Assembly: GCF_902706035.1 (NCBI RefSeq)
Contig: NZ_CACSJA010000019.1
Location: forward strand, 1-64,000
Reading direction: 5' to 3'
Length of the DNA stretch: 64,000 nt
DNA from: Pantoea sp. 18069
GTDB lineage: Bacteria; Pseudomonadota; Gammaproteobacteria; Burkholderiales; Burkholderiaceae_C
Both the position numbers and the translations under genes were made by a program. The first letter of the stretch is position 1, and each line of letters starts with the position of its first letter. Below, piece after piece: positions 1 to 8,585 of the stretch. The notes under the pieces were generated by a model. The model made no database searches. It was not told the DNA's origin and saw nothing but the letters and a program-made list of their open reading frames with translations.

Positions 1-354
1 TTCTATCGCGCTGACGGCGACCACGCAGACCTGCGGCCATGGAAACCGGCAATCCACATGCCCAAGGCGCTGGCCCGCATCTGGCTGGAAATCACCGGCG
101 TGCGCGTGGAGCGCCTGCAGGACATCAGCGAAGCCGACTGCATTGCAGAGGGCATCAGCGAGTTGCCACATCAGGCGGCAGAGCGCGGGTGCTGGTGGAC
201 CGGCAATGTTGCAGCCGGCGCAGCACTGCACGGACGCACGCCGCGAAACGCTTTCCAGCTCCTCTGGGAATCCACCGGTGGCGACTGGGCCGCCAGCCCC
301 TGGGTGTGGGTGATCGACTTCAAGCGCATCCACAACCGCCAGGCCACCCCATGA
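1..354 (+). CDS. phage-related hypothetical protein, 5'-truncated by the window
   Basis: The frame is open from base 1, so the start lies outside the window; 117 residues are visible before the TGA. The segment containing HMPKALARIWLEITGVRVER, then LQDISEADCIAEGI and a closing WVWVIDFKRI, resembles a small protein common in prophages of Proteobacteria, often annotated only as hypothetical or morphogenetic. No catalytic motif is visible. It lies about 300 bp upstream of an integrase, supporting a prophage or island context. Its stop overlaps a possible next start as ATGA, a compact phage-like arrangement. Recognition is from memory of the family pattern; the molecular role is unknown. Confidence 0.7.
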   Translation, partial: FYRADGDHADLRPWKPAIHMPKALARIWLEITGVRVERLQDISEADCIAEGISELPHQAAERGCWWTGNVAAGAALHGRTPRNAFQLLWESTGGDWAASPWVWVIDFKRIHNRQATP

Positions 355-449
355 GCCGGCGCAAGCGCACGCAGCGCCAGCGCCGCGCCCCCACCCCCGA
401 CTTTGACCAGCCCGCCCAGCAAGCGGGCTTTTTTAGGCCCAAATCATGA
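351..449 (+). CDS. possible 32-residue basic peptide
   Basis: An ATG at 351 overlaps the stop of the preceding phage gene (ATGA) and opens a 32-codon frame beginning MSRRKRTQRQRRAP, rich in Arg and Lys. Coupled overlaps of this kind are common for tiny phage genes. Against it, a good intrinsic terminator (409-434) lies inside the frame, so the apparent C-terminus may be only the terminator read as codons. No family is recognised. Confidence 0.25.
   Translation: MSRRKRTQRQRRAPTPDFDQPAQQAGFFRPKS
409..434 (+). terminator. intrinsic terminator after the phage gene
   Basis: A perfect 7-bp stem AGCCCGC / GCGGGCT (409-415 and 423-429) with a 7-base loop runs straight into a T tract (429-434). It would end plus-strand transcription of the partial phage gene. 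Confidence 0.75.
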
Positions 450-487
450 AACACAAAGTTACATAGCAAGCACCTGCGGGCACTACC

Positions 488-694
488 GTGCAGGCTATCG
501 AACCAGTTTGGGTGCGCGCCGAGAAGTATTTCGAGCTGACCGGCACGCCCGTCGAAACCGTCCGTCACTACCGCAAGAAAGGTTGGTGGCTGGCTGGGAA
601 ACACATTGCCACCGTCGCAAATCGGTTGCACGTCAATATTAAGGAAGCAGACGCATGGATCGCAAGACAGGCCACACAACCCCACCGGGGGTAA
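488..694 (+). CDS. small HTH excisionase-like protein
   Basis: This encodes 68 residues from a GTG start at 488. The core includes KYFELTGTPVETVRHYRKKG and ends with NIKEADAWIA, the layout of small winged-helix/MerR-like excisionase domains: a helix-turn-helix that reads DNA, then a short wing and helix. It sits directly upstream of the integrase and overlaps its start by about 40 bp, the usual position of a recombination directionality factor. By family knowledge such proteins bend DNA near att sites and bias the integrase toward excision. The start is inferred; no ATG is available near the N-terminus. The role rests on size, fold pattern and neighbour. Confidence 0.6.
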   Translation: MQAIEPVWVRAEKYFELTGTPVETVRHYRKKGWWLAGKHIATVANRLHVNIKEADAWIARQATQPHRG

Positions 695-1830
695 CCATCC
701 GGGAAATGAAGTCAGGACCGCGGCTGCAGATATTTTTCACCTATGGTGGTGAGCAATGCCGCGAACTCATGCCTGAAGGCCAAGTTACCAAGAATGCCAT
801 CCAATATGCGGCCAATCTGCGCAATGAAATTCGGCGCAAGATTGCCGATGGCACGTTTGAATATGGCAGCTATTTTCCCGACAGCCCCAAGGCAAAGCGC
901 CCCGCCCCGGGCACATCCCTCATGGAGGACATGCTGGCCAAGCAGCTGGCCTTGTACGAAAAACAGGTCGCCAACGGCAAGATGAGCCCGGCCACCTACC
1001 GTGGCTACGCCAAGAGCATCACCGGCGAGCGCATGCGTCACTGGTATGGTTGGAGGCTAGATGAGGTCACGCCCAGCGCCCTGCGCGACTGGGTGGGCGA
1101 GATGGACTGCACTAGCAAGGCAATCCGCAACATGCTGATTCCACTCCGATCGGTCATGGAAGACGCCCTGAATGATGACCTCATCGAGTTCAACCCCTTT
1201 GACCGCATCGCCCTGGTGAAGCTGATCCGACAGACCAGCAAGGCCAGCGATTACGTGATCCAGCCCTTCACACAGGCGGAGCGCGAGACCCTTCTGCAGG
1301 CCTGCCGGCTTGATGAGCGCCCCATGTTTCAGTTCTGGCTCAACACCGGCCTGCGACCTGGCGAGCTTCAGGCTCTGGAGTGGCGACACATCGACTGGGA
1401 AAAGGCGACCGCTCGCATTGAGCAGAATCAGGTGGTTGGGGTACTCAAGGCGCCAAAGACTGCTGCGGGTATCCGGACGCTAGACCTCAACCCCGAAGCC
1501 ATGGAAGCACTGCGCGCGCAAAAGCCCATGAGCCAGCTGCGCGGGCAGCGGATCTGGCTCAACCCGCGAACGCTGCTGCCGTGGGCTACAGATGCCCAGG
1601 TGCGCAAGACGGCTTGGCTGCCGATCATGGCCAGGTCAGGCCTCGATTACCGCAACCCGTACCAAATCCGGCACACCTATGCCTCTACCCTGCTGACCGC
1701 AGGCGGCAACCCCTGGTATGTCGCCCAGCAGTTGGGCCATGAGGACGTGGAGATGGTGTTTCGCACCTATGGCAAGTTCATCCGTGAGGACTACCAGAAG
1801 CCCAAGGCCGTGCTGCATGCCGTGACCTGA
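655..1830 (+). CDS. tyrosine-recombinase phage integrase
   Basis: This 391-residue protein has the full tyrosine-recombinase pattern. An N-terminal arm-type DNA-binding domain (about 1-90) is followed by a core-binding SAM-like domain (about 95-180) and a catalytic domain. Catalytic residues visible are Arg234 in NTGLRPGEL, Arg339 with His340 in QIRHTYAS, His362 in LGHEDVEM and Tyr372 in FRTYGKF. It catalyses site-specific strand exchange between attP and a chromosomal attB. It reads toward the tmRNA 3' end only 120 bp away, the usual layout for elements integrated in ssrA. Length and motifs are complete, so the enzyme may be active. The rest of the element lies left of the window. Confidence 0.95.
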   Translation: MDRKTGHTTPPGVTIREMKSGPRLQIFFTYGGEQCRELMPEGQVTKNAIQYAANLRNEIRRKIADGTFEYGSYFPDSPKAKRPAPGTSLMEDMLAKQLALYEKQVANGKMSPATYRGYAKSITGERMRHWYGWRLDEVTPSALRDWVGEMDCTSKAIRNMLIPLRSVMEDALNDDLIEFNPFDRIALVKLIRQTSKASDYVIQPFTQAERETLLQACRLDERPMFQFWLNTGLRPGELQALEWRHIDWEKATARIEQNQVVGVLKAPKTAAGIRTLDLNPEAMEALRAQKPMSQLRGQRIWLNPRTLLPWATDAQVRKTAWLPIMARSGLDYRNPYQIRHTYASTLLTAGGNPWYVAQQLGHEDVEMVFRTYGKFIREDYQKPKAVLHAVT

Positions 1831-1877
1831 AATGCATCGGTGCATTTTCGGTGCATTTCCCGTGCATTCCTGTGCAC
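1831..1877 (+). repeat. phased TGCAT/GTGCAT repeats, candidate integrase arm sites
   Basis: Directly after the integrase stop, five related short motifs (ATGCAT, GGTGCAT, GGTGCAT, CGTGCAT, TGTGCAC) begin near 1831, 1839, 1850, 1861 and 1871. The later ones are spaced 10-11 bp apart, placing them on one face of the helix. They lie between the integrase gene and the tmRNA 3' end, where arm-type sites of an ssrA-integrating element would be. The function is inferred. Confidence 0.5.
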
Positions 1878-1898
1878 CAATCCACACCATCTGGGCAC

Positions 1899-1941
1899 AA
1901 AAAAAACCGCCCTGCACTGGGCTTTACCTAGTGCAGGGCGG
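1899..1941 (-). terminator. intrinsic terminator of ssrA
   Basis: A perfect 12-bp inverted repeat (1907-1918 with 1930-1941) is preceded on the plus strand by eight A residues (1899-1906). On the minus strand this gives a strong GC stem followed by eight U, just beyond the 3' CCA of the tmRNA. Confidence 0.85.
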
Positions 1942-1949
1942 TGGTTGGG

Positions 1950-1985
1950 TGGTGGAGCTGGCGGGAATTGAACCCGCGTCCGCAA
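1950..1985. other. probable attachment site overlapping the tmRNA 3' end
   Basis: An integrase gene and arm-like repeats sit immediately beyond the tmRNA 3' end. Many integrases of this class recombine in the T-arm/3' end of tRNA or tmRNA genes and restore the sequence on integration. The core site is therefore expected here. The matching distal copy would lie left of the window, so core length and exact position cannot be shown. Confidence 0.45.
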
Positions 1986-2327
1986 GCCTTTACCGGGCAG
2001 ATCTACATGTTTAGTGCTCTGATTTGAATCTCGCCTCGGTCACCGCGCAGGCACACGCTGTGAACAAAGCCAGTACCCTATTTTCTTGTTCCATACCAAG
2101 GTACCCGGCACAGAACCAGTTGATGAAGATTCCTTTGCAGCCTGGAAGTCTTGCGACCCCCTTGCCCAGCCCATCAACGTGCTGTTGCAAAGCTCACCGG
2201 ATTAAGCGGCGAGTGCGAAACGTTCGTCGTTTGCAGTTAGTTTTGTTGAATGGAGATTTACGAGCGTCACTCAAGCTCGACATGCACCACACCGGCTCCG
2301 AACCCACGTCGAAACCAGGACAGCCCC
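1950..2327 (-). ncRNA. ssrA: transfer-messenger RNA (tmRNA)
   Basis: The minus strand carries a complete 378-nt tmRNA. Its 5' end GGGGCTGTCCTGGTTTCGAC pairs with a 3' end of tRNA-Ala type whose T-arm includes GGTTCAATTCCCGCC, closing with CCACCA. The tag reading frame (2234 down to 2202) reads ANDERFALAA and then a stop, the type known from betaproteobacteria. tmRNA rescues stalled ribosomes and tags the unfinished proteins for degradation by trans-translation. The gene is followed by its own terminator and by an integrase that probably uses its 3' end as attachment site. The gene is intact, so integration preserved it. Confidence 0.97.
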
Positions 2328-2336
2328 ATGAAGCAC

Positions 2337-2365
2337 ATTTTAGGCTACATCGAGCCATTGCAAGA
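2337..2365 (-). promoter_or_regulatory. candidate ssrA promoter inside the end of gph
   Basis: On the minus strand, TAAAAT (2342-2337) lies 9 bases before the tmRNA 5' G. Its first three bases are the gph stop codon. A TTGCAA (2363-2358) stands 15 bp upstream, with near-alternatives giving 16-17 bp. This suggests a sigma70 promoter embedded in the gph 3' end. Confidence 0.5.
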
Positions 2366-3008
2366 GCTCATGTGGGTATTTAATTGCAGCGTCGGCTCCC
2401 CAGTGCGCGGTGGCGTCGACGGCGCCGAGGTAGCCGTAGAGGGCGGCGACGGTTTTCATGCCGGCTGCGCGGCCGGCGACGATGTCGCGTTCGTCGTCGC
2501 CGACGTAGATGCAGGCTTGCGGCGGCAGGCCCAGGCGGCTGGCGGCTTCGAACAGCGGCGCGGGGTGCGGCTTGGGGTGCGGCGTGGTGTCACCGCTGAC
2601 CACGGCCCGGGCGCCGCTGAACAAGGGCATGGCGCGCGTCAGCGGGTCGGTGAAGCGCGACGACTTGTTGGTCACGATGCCCCAGAGCAGGCCACGCGCT
2701 TCGATGTCGGCCAGCAACTGGGCGACGCCGTCGAAGGCGTAGGTGGTCTGCGTCATGCGCGCTTCGTAGTTGCGGAAGAACTCTTCGCGCAGCGTGTCGT
2801 AGTCGGGCGTTTCGGGCGTGATGCCGAATGCCACGCCCAGCATGCCACGTGCGCCCGCACCCGCCATGGGGCGGTAGTGCTCGGCGGGCAGCGACGGCAG
2901 GCCGCGCGCGGTGCGCATCTGGTCGGCGGCGGCGCCGAGGTCGGGAGCGCTGTCGATCAGCGTGCCGTCGAGGTCGAACAATACAGCCTGGATGCCTTTG
3001 AACGCCAT
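2340..3008 (-). CDS. gph: phosphoglycolate phosphatase (HAD family)
   Basis: This 222-residue HAD hydrolase opens MAFKGIQAVLFDLDGTLIDS, holding motif I (DxDGT: nucleophile Asp and acid/base Asp). Motif II/III elements follow (IVTNKSSRF with conserved Thr/Lys) and motif IV VGDDERDIVAGRAAG. It removes phosphate from 2-phosphoglycolate, produced in DNA repair and oxidative metabolism. The ATG at 3008 is chosen because GAGGA lies 6 bases upstream; an ATG at 3014 overlapping the ubiG stop (ATGA) would add two residues. It is translationally close-coupled to ubiG. The gph name is the usual call for this position; other small phosphates could be substrates. Confidence 0.9.
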   Translation of the reverse strand: MAFKGIQAVLFDLDGTLIDSAPDLGAAADQMRTARGLPSLPAEHYRPMAGAGARGMLGVAFGITPETPDYDTLREEFFRNYEARMTQTTYAFDGVAQLLADIEARGLLWGIVTNKSSRFTDPLTRAMPLFSGARAVVSGDTTPHPKPHPAPLFEAASRLGLPPQACIYVGDDERDIVAGRAAGMKTVAALYGYLGAVDATAHWGADAAIKYPHELLQWLDVA

Positions 3009-3010
3009 GC

Positions 3011-3724
3011 TCATTCCTCGGGCCTTTGCGTGGCGATCATGTAGTTGACGCTGGTGTCGGCGCTGAGCCAATAACGGCCCGTGAGCGGGTTGTGCTGCAG
3101 GCCCCTGGCGTGCAGCACGTTGAGGCCGGCGGCGCGGCAAAAACCGGCGAGTTCGCTAGGGCGTATCATTTTTGCGTATTCGTGCGTACCACGTGGCAGC
3201 AGGTTGAGCAAGTATTCGGCTGCAACAATTGCTTGCGCAAAAGATTTAACGTTTCTATTCAGGGTCGAAAAAAAGACCCATCCACCGGGTTTTACGAGCT
3301 CTGCGCAGGCCCTGACCACCGATTCGGGGTCGGGAACATGCTCGAGCATCTCCATGCAAGTCACCACATCGAAGCTCGCGGGCTGGCGTTCGGCGAGCGC
3401 TTCGACGGCCACTTCCTCGTAGCGTATGCGCGGGGTTTCGGCCTCGAGCGCATGCAACTGGGCCACGCGCAGCGACTTCGTCGCCAGGTCGATGCCGGTC
3501 ACCACGGCGCCTTTGCGCGCCATCGAGTCAGCCAGGATGCCGCCGCCGCAGCCCACGTCGAGCACGTCGCAGTCATGCAGCGGGGCAATGCCGTTGATCC
3601 ATTCCAGGCGCAGCGGGTTGATCTGGTGCAGCGGCTTGAATTCGCTTTCCGTATCCCACCAGTGGTGGGCCAGATCGGAGAACTTGGCCAGTTCGGCCGG
3701 GTCGACGTTGATGGCGTCTTGCAT
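3011..3724 (-). CDS. ubiG: 3-demethylubiquinone-9 3-O-methyltransferase
   Basis: This 237-residue class I SAM-dependent methyltransferase has glycine-rich motif I (VLDVGCGGGILADSMA), the acidic GIDLA after strand 2, and the UbiG-typical CMEMLEHVPDP and FFSTLNRN. UbiG performs both O-methylations in ubiquinone biosynthesis at the membrane. The N-terminus with HHWWDTESEFKPLHQINPLR is characteristic of the family. ATG at 3724 gives the usual length. It is followed without a gap by gph, and preceded by an intrinsic terminator of the ompA-like gene, so it either has its own short promoter or depends on read-through. The gyrA/ubiG neighbourhood is known from other Proteobacteria. Confidence 0.95.
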   Translation of the reverse strand: MQDAINVDPAELAKFSDLAHHWWDTESEFKPLHQINPLRLEWINGIAPLHDCDVLDVGCGGGILADSMARKGAVVTGIDLATKSLRVAQLHALEAETPRIRYEEVAVEALAERQPASFDVVTCMEMLEHVPDPESVVRACAELVKPGGWVFFSTLNRNVKSFAQAIVAAEYLLNLLPRGTHEYAKMIRPSELAGFCRAAGLNVLHARGLQHNPLTGRYWLSADTSVNYMIATQRPEE

Positions 3725-3760
3725 CGGTGCTTTTCCTTCACGCTGAAATGGATAGGGCAT

Positions 3761-3787
3761 AAAAAAAGCCCCGTCTCCGGGGCTTTT
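3761..3787 (-). terminator. intrinsic terminator after the ompA-like gene
   Basis: AAAAGCCCC / GGGGCTTTT (3764-3772 and 3779-3787) with a 6-base loop; on the minus strand the stem is followed by seven U. It separates the abundant OmpA transcript from ubiG. The symmetric A/T flanks could allow weak bidirectional action. Confidence 0.85.
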
Positions 3788-3803
3788 CAGGGTAATCCGG
3801 AGA

Positions 3804-4463
3804 TTACTGAGCGGCGCGGGTGCCCACCACTTCGATTTCCACGCGACGGTTCTTCGCGCGGCCTTCGGCCGTCTTGTTGTCGGCGACGGGTTGCTTTTCG
3901 CCCTTGCCTTCAGTGTAGACGCGGTTCTTTTCGATGCCCTTGGACACCAGGTAAGCCTTGACGGCTTCCGAACGACGCACCGACAGCTTCTGGTTGTAGG
4001 CATCGGAGCCGATGGAGTCAGTGTGACCCACGGCAATGATGACTTCCAGGTTCACGCCTTGGACCTTGGAGACCAGGTCGTCAAGCTTTTCCTTGCCAGC
4101 TGGCTTCAGAACGGACTTGTCGAAGTCAAAGAACGCGTCGGCAGCGTAGGTCACCTTGGTCGCGACTGCAGGAGCAGGAGCGGGTGCAGGTGCAGGTGCG
4201 GGAGCGACCACTGCAGGAGCGGGAGCAACAGCCACGGGTGCGGGCTTCAGGGCACCGTCGCAATCGGCAGCAGCCGTTGCGGGGGTCCAGTTGGCATCGC
4301 GCCAGCACAGTTCGTTCGTGCCGTTCTTCCAGACCAGCTCGTTGGTACCGTTTTTCCAGTTGTCGATCACGTTGCCGCCATTGGCAGCCTTGACTTGAGC
4401 GCCGGCAGCCGTAGCCAGTGCGGCGCAGGCAAACAACATCGCAACTTTGTTCAGTTTCTTCAT
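3804..4463 (-). CDS. OmpA-family outer membrane/peptidoglycan-binding protein
   Basis: The product has 219 residues. A signal peptide (MKKLNKVAMLFACAALATAA, cleaved near GAQ) is followed by a segment with a nine-residue unit WKNGTNELV / WKNGTNELC, a long Ala/Pro hinge (about 80-110) and a C-terminal OmpA domain. The domain holds the peptidoglycan-contact signature GHTDSIGSDAYNQKLSVRRS and closes with GRAKNRRVEI. It tethers the outer membrane to the cell wall. There is no eight-strand barrel, unlike E. coli OmpA. The start follows a strong AAGAGGAGA ribosome site. It is divergent from gyrA and has its own terminator, as expected for a highly expressed gene. Confidence 0.93.
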   Translation of the reverse strand: MKKLNKVAMLFACAALATAAGAQVKAANGGNVIDNWKNGTNELVWKNGTNELCWRDANWTPATAAADCDGALKPAPVAVAPAPAVVAPAPAPAPAPAPAVATKVTYAADAFFDFDKSVLKPAGKEKLDDLVSKVQGVNLEVIIAVGHTDSIGSDAYNQKLSVRRSEAVKAYLVSKGIEKNRVYTEGKGEKQPVADNKTAEGRAKNRRVEIEVVGTRAAQ

Positions 4464-4690
4464 GGTTCTCCTCTTGGGGAAAAAGCCGCAGCCGCGCTGC
4501 GAATTTGTGGACGTCATTAGTGGCCATCACCAAGAACGTTGGAAATGATTGTGCCATACGTAACATGCGAATGACCCGGGCCCTGCGGTGGGGTCGGCAC
4601 GACAAAAGCGTAATTCACGGGATATGTTGCGCAGCAACTACAGCCCAATGACTCTAAAATGAGCCTCCCTTGCCGTCAAAGTCGCAGTCC

Positions 4691-7357
4691 ATGACCCAGT
4701 TTGCCAAAGAAACTCTGCCCATCAGCCTTGAAGAGGAGATGCGTCGCAGTTATCTCGATTACGCCATGAGCGTGATCGTGGGCCGCGCGCTGCCCGATGC
4801 ACGCGATGGCCTCAAGCCGGTGCACCGTCGTGTCCTCTATGCCATGCATGAGTTGAACAACGACTGGAACCGCCCCTACAAGAAGTCCGCACGTATCGTC
4901 GGTGACGTGATTGGTAAATACCACCCGCACGGCGATTCCGCTGTGTACGACACCATCGTTCGCATGGCCCAGGATTTTTCCCTGCGCCACATGCTGGTCG
5001 ATGGCCAGGGCAACTTCGGCTCCGTCGACGGCGACAGCGCCGCGGCGATGCGTTACACCGAAATCCGCCTGGCCAAGATCGCGCATGAAATGATTGCCGA
5101 CATCGACAAGGAAACCGTTGATTTCGGGCCCAACTACGACGGCAGCGAACGCGAGCCGCTGGTCATGCCCAGCCGCCTGCCCAACCTGCTGGTCAACGGC
5201 TCCTCGGGCATTGCCGTGGGCATGGCGACCAACATTCCGCCGCACAACCTGGGCGAAGTCGTCGACGCCTGCCTGCACCTGCTGCAAAGCCCCGACGCGA
5301 CGATAGACGAGCTGATGGAAATCGTGCCCGCGCCCGACTTCCCCACGGCCGGCATCATCTACGGCATCAACGGCGTGAAGGACGGCTACCGCACGGGCCG
5401 TGGCCGCGTCGTAATGCGCGCCAAGTGCCATTTCGAGGACATCGACCGCGGCCAGCGCCAGGCGATCATCGTCGACGAGCTGCCCTACCAGGTCAACAAG
5501 AAGACGCTGCAGGAGCGCATGGCCGAGCTGGTGCACGAGAAGAAGATCGAAGGCATCAGCCACATCCAGGACGAATCGGACAAGTCCGGCATGCGCCTGG
5601 TGATCGAGCTCAAGCGCGGCGAAGTGCCCGAAGTGGTGCTCAACAACCTGTACAAGCAGACCCAGCTGCAGGACACCTTCGGCATGAACATGGTGGCGCT
5701 GATCGACGGTCAGCCCCGCCTGTGCAACCTGAAGGAACTGATCGCGGTCTTCCTGCAGCACCGCCGTGAAGTGATCACGCGCCGCACGGTGTTCGAGCTG
5801 CGCAAGGCGCGCGACCGCGGCCATGTGCTCGAAGGCCTGGCCGTGGCGCTGGCCAACATCGACGACTTCATCGCCATCATCCGCAACGCCCCCACGCCAC
5901 CCGTGGCCAAGGCCGAGCTGATGACGCGCGCCTGGGACAGCAAGCTGGTGCGCGAGATGCTCACCCGCACCCGCGAAGATGGCGGCGTTGTGAGCGCCGA
6001 CGACTACCGCCCCGAAGGCCTGGAAGTCGAGTTCGGCATGGGCCAGGACGGCCTCTACCGCCTGTCCGAAACCCAGGCCCAGGAAATCCTGCAGATGCGC
6101 CTGCAGCGCCTGACCGGACTGGAGCAGGACAAGATCGTCGCCGAGTACAAGGACGTGATGGCGGTGATCGAGGACCTGCTCGACATCCTGGCCAAGCCCG
6201 GCCGCGTCTCGGTGATCATTGGCGAAGAGCTCACGGCCCTCAAGACCGAGTTCGGCCAGAGCAAGATAGGCGCGCGCCGCAGCAGCGTCGAATACAGCGC
6301 GCAAGACCTGTCCACCGAAGACCTGATCACGCCCACCGACATGGTGGTCACGCTGAGCCACACCGGCTACATCAAGAGCCAGCCGCTGTCCGAATACCGT
6401 GCGCAAAAGCGCGGCGGCCGCGGCAAGCAGGCCACGGCGACGAAGGAAGACGACTGGATCGACCAGCTGTTCATCGCCAACACGCACGACTACCTGCTGT
6501 GCTTCTCCAACCGCGGCCGCCTGTACTGGCTCAAGGTCTGGGAAGTGCCCGCGGGCTCGCGCGGCTCGCGCGGCCGCCCCATCGTCAACATGTTCCCGCT
6601 GCAGGAAGGCGAGAAGATCAACGTCGTGCTCGCGCTCACCGGCGACATGCGCACCTTCCCTGAAGACCGCTATGTGTTCATGGGCACGAGCATGGGCACG
6701 GTGAAGAAGACCGCGCTCAACGAATTCAGCAACCCGCGCAAGGCCGGCATCATTGCCGTCAACCTCGACGACGGCGACTACCTGATCGGCGCCGCGCTCA
6801 CGGATGGCGCGCACGACGTGATGCTGTTCAGCGACGGCGGCAAGGCCGTGCGCTTCGACGAGAACGACGTGCGTCCGCTGGGCCGCCAGGCACGCGGCGT
6901 GCGCGGCATGATGCTGGAAGATGGCCAGAGCGTGATCGCGATGCTGGTGGCCGAGGACTCCGACACCAACCCGCAAAGCGTGCTCACGGCGACGCAAAAC
7001 GGCTACGGCAAACGCACCAGCATTGCCGAGTACACGCGCCACGGCCGCGGCACCAAGGGCATGATCGCCATCCAGCAATCCGAGCGCAACGGCAAGGTCG
7101 TTGCCGCCACGCTGGTGCGCGCCGATGACGAGATCATGCTGATCACCGACAAGGGTGTGCTGGTGCGCACGCGGGTTGCGGAAATCCGCGAACTCGGCCG
7201 TGCCACCCAGGGCGTGACGCTGATCGCGCTCGACGACGGCTCCCAGCTCAGCGGCCTGCAGCGCATCGCCGAAAACGATGCCCAGGCAGTGGCCGACGAC
7301 GCCGAGTCCGCCGACCTGACCGCGGCCGACGGCAGCGACGCAGCGCCCCAGGCCTGA
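4691..7357 (+). CDS. gyrA: DNA gyrase subunit A
   Basis: This 888-residue type IIA topoisomerase subunit has catalytic Tyr122 in [10 protein letters not shown], forming the transient 5'-phosphotyrosyl bond during negative supercoiling with GyrB. Numbering matches E. coli in the quinolone region: Ser83 and Asp87 in [11 protein letters not shown] are the wild-type, sensitive residues. The GyrA box QKRGGRGKQ begins the C-terminal pinwheel domain that wraps DNA. The tail is short and acidic. ATG at 4691 is preferred; a TTG at 4670 would add seven residues. In the 227-bp divergent gap with the ompA-like gene a TAAAAT (4655-4660) is a possible -10, but no good -35 accompanies it. Confidence 0.98.
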   Translation: MTQFAKETLPISLEEEMRRSYLDYAMSVIVGRALPDARDGLKPVHRRVLYAMHELNNDWNRPYKKSARIVGDVIGKYHPHGDSAVYDTIVRMAQDFSLRHMLVDGQGNFGSVDGDSAAAMRYTEIRLAKIAHEMIADIDKETVDFGPNYDGSEREPLVMPSRLPNLLVNGSSGIAVGMATNIPPHNLGEVVDACLHLLQSPDATIDELMEIVPAPDFPTAGIIYGINGVKDGYRTGRGRVVMRAKCHFEDIDRGQRQAIIVDELPYQVNKKTLQERMAELVHEKKIEGISHIQDESDKSGMRLVIELKRGEVPEVVLNNLYKQTQLQDTFGMNMVALIDGQPRLCNLKELIAVFLQHRREVITRRTVFELRKARDRGHVLEGLAVALANIDDFIAIIRNAPTPPVAKAELMTRAWDSKLVREMLTRTREDGGVVSADDYRPEGLEVEFGMGQDGLYRLSETQAQEILQMRLQRLTGLEQDKIVAEYKDVMAVIEDLLDILAKPGRVSVIIGEELTALKTEFGQSKIGARRSSVEYSAQDLSTEDLITPTDMVVTLSHTGYIKSQPLSEYRAQKRGGRGKQATATKEDDWIDQLFIANTHDYLLCFSNRGRLYWLKVWEVPAGSRGSRGRPIVNMFPLQEGEKINVVLALTGDMRTFPEDRYVFMGTSMGTVKKTALNEFSNPRKAGIIAVNLDDGDYLIGAALTDGAHDVMLFSDGGKAVRFDENDVRPLGRQARGVRGMMLEDGQSVIAMLVAEDSDTNPQSVLTATQNGYGKRTSIAEYTRHGRGTKGMIAIQQSERNGKVVAATLVRADDEIMLITDKGVLVRTRVAEIRELGRATQGVTLIALDDGSQLSGLQRIAENDAQAVADDAESADLTAADGSDAAPQA

Positions 7358-7370
7358 GCCCCGCCCCTTC

Positions 7371-7399
7371 CGAGCACGCCGGCAATGCCGGCGTGCTCG
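7371..7399 (+). terminator. hairpin terminator after gyrA
   Basis: A perfect 13-bp inverted repeat (7371-7383 with 7387-7399) with an AAT loop lies 14 bases after the gyrA stop. Only three T follow, so it may act as a weak terminator or as 3'-end protection. Confidence 0.6.
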
Positions 7400-7462
7400 T
7401 TTACAGTTCCACCCAACGCGCGGCCGAGGCCGCCCTGCCCCTTTCCCCTTCCGGTAGACACC

Positions 7463-8572
7463 ATGAATCGCCCCTACAACTTCTCCGCCGGCCCTGCGGC
7501 CATCCCTGCCGAGGTTCTGGAACAGGCTGCGGCCGAAATGCTGGACTGGCATGGCAGCGGCATGGGGGTGATGGAAATGAGCCACCGCGGCAAGGAGTTC
7601 ATCTCGATTTACGAGCAAGCCGAAGCCGACCTGCGCGAGCTGCTAGCCGTGCCCGCGCACTTCAAGATCCTGTTCATGCAGGGCGGCGGCCTGGCGGAAA
7701 ACGCCATCGTGCCGCTGAACCTGTCGCATGCCGGCACGGTGGACTTCGTGCTCACGGGCAGCTGGAGCCAGAAGTCGCTCAAGGAAGCGCGCAAGTATGC
7801 GGCGCAGGCGCATGTCGCGGCCAGCGGCGAAAGCGGCCAGTTCACCAGCCTGCCGCCCGCGGCCAGCTGGGAGCTGAGCCGGGGCGCGAGCTATCTGCAC
7901 ATCTGCAGCAACGAAACCATCCATGGCGTCGAATTCCATGAACTGCCCGACCTGAAGGCGCTGGGCAGCGACGCACCGCTGGTCATCGACTTCTCGTCGC
8001 ATGTGGCATCACGCTCGGTCGACTGGAGCCGCGTAGGCCTGGCCTTTGGCGGCGCGCAAAAGAACATCGGCCCGGCCGGACTGACCATCGTCATCGTGCG
8101 CGAAGACCTGCTGGGCCATGCGCTGCCGGCCTGCCCCAGCGCTTTCGACTACAAGATCGTCGCCGACAACCAGTCGATGTTCAACACGCCGCCGACCTGG
8201 GGCATCTACATCGCCGGCCTGACGTTCCAGTGGCTCAAGCGCCAGCGCGAAGGCGAGCTCACGGGCATCGCCGCGATGGAGCAGCGCAACATCGCCAAGG
8301 CCGAACTGCTCTACCGCAGCATCGACCAGTCGCAGCTGTACCTCAACAAGGTCGCGCCGAACTGCCGTTCGCGCATGAACATTCCGTTCTTCCTGCGCAA
8401 CGAGGCGCTCAACGACGCCTTCCTGACCGGCGCCAAGGAGCGCGGCCTGCTGCAGCTCAAGGGCCACAAGTCGGTGGGCGGCATGCGCGCGAGCCTCTAC
8501 AACGCCATGCCGCTGGCCGGAGTCCAGGCGCTGGTCGACTACCTGCACGCTTTCGAACAACAACACGCCTGA
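7463..8572 (+). CDS. serC: phosphoserine aminotransferase
   Basis: This 369-residue class V PLP aminotransferase converts 3-phosphohydroxypyruvate and glutamate to phosphoserine, and makes a pyridoxal 5'-phosphate precursor. The family N-terminus [20 protein letters not shown] and the PLP-lysine motif [13 protein letters not shown] are present. The substrate-loop region [12 protein letters not shown] near the C-terminus is also intact. It heads a serC-pheA-tyrA-aroA/cmk run with short gaps (13 bp to pheA), joining serine and aromatic amino acid synthesis. ATG at 7463 gives the standard N-terminus; the open frame extends upstream but the extra residues are not family-like. Confidence 0.97.
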   Translation: MNRPYNFSAGPAAIPAEVLEQAAAEMLDWHGSGMGVMEMSHRGKEFISIYEQAEADLRELLAVPAHFKILFMQGGGLAENAIVPLNLSHAGTVDFVLTGSWSQKSLKEARKYAAQAHVAASGESGQFTSLPPAASWELSRGASYLHICSNETIHGVEFHELPDLKALGSDAPLVIDFSSHVASRSVDWSRVGLAFGGAQKNIGPAGLTIVIVREDLLGHALPACPSAFDYKIVADNQSMFNTPPTWGIYIAGLTFQWLKRQREGELTGIAAMEQRNIAKAELLYRSIDQSQLYLNKVAPNCRSRMNIPFFLRNEALNDAFLTGAKERGLLQLKGHKSVGGMRASLYNAMPLAGVQALVDYLHAFEQQHA

Positions 8573-8585
8573 GAGACTTTCCGCC

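Noticed and set aside
2250..3044. Plus-strand open frame antisense to gph and tmRNA
   Set aside because: It overlaps the 5' part of the tmRNA and a clear HAD phosphatase; the translation is Gly/Arg/Val-rich shadow sequence.
4935..4955. Possible quinolone-resistance changes in GyrA
   Set aside because: Ser83 and Asp87 are both present, the wild-type residues.
4676..7618. Very long open frame (about 980 codons) antisense to gyrA and into serC
   Set aside because: GC-rich codon use in gyrA removes stops from one antisense frame. The predicted protein is Ala/Arg/His-rich and shows no family, and gyrA is unambiguous.
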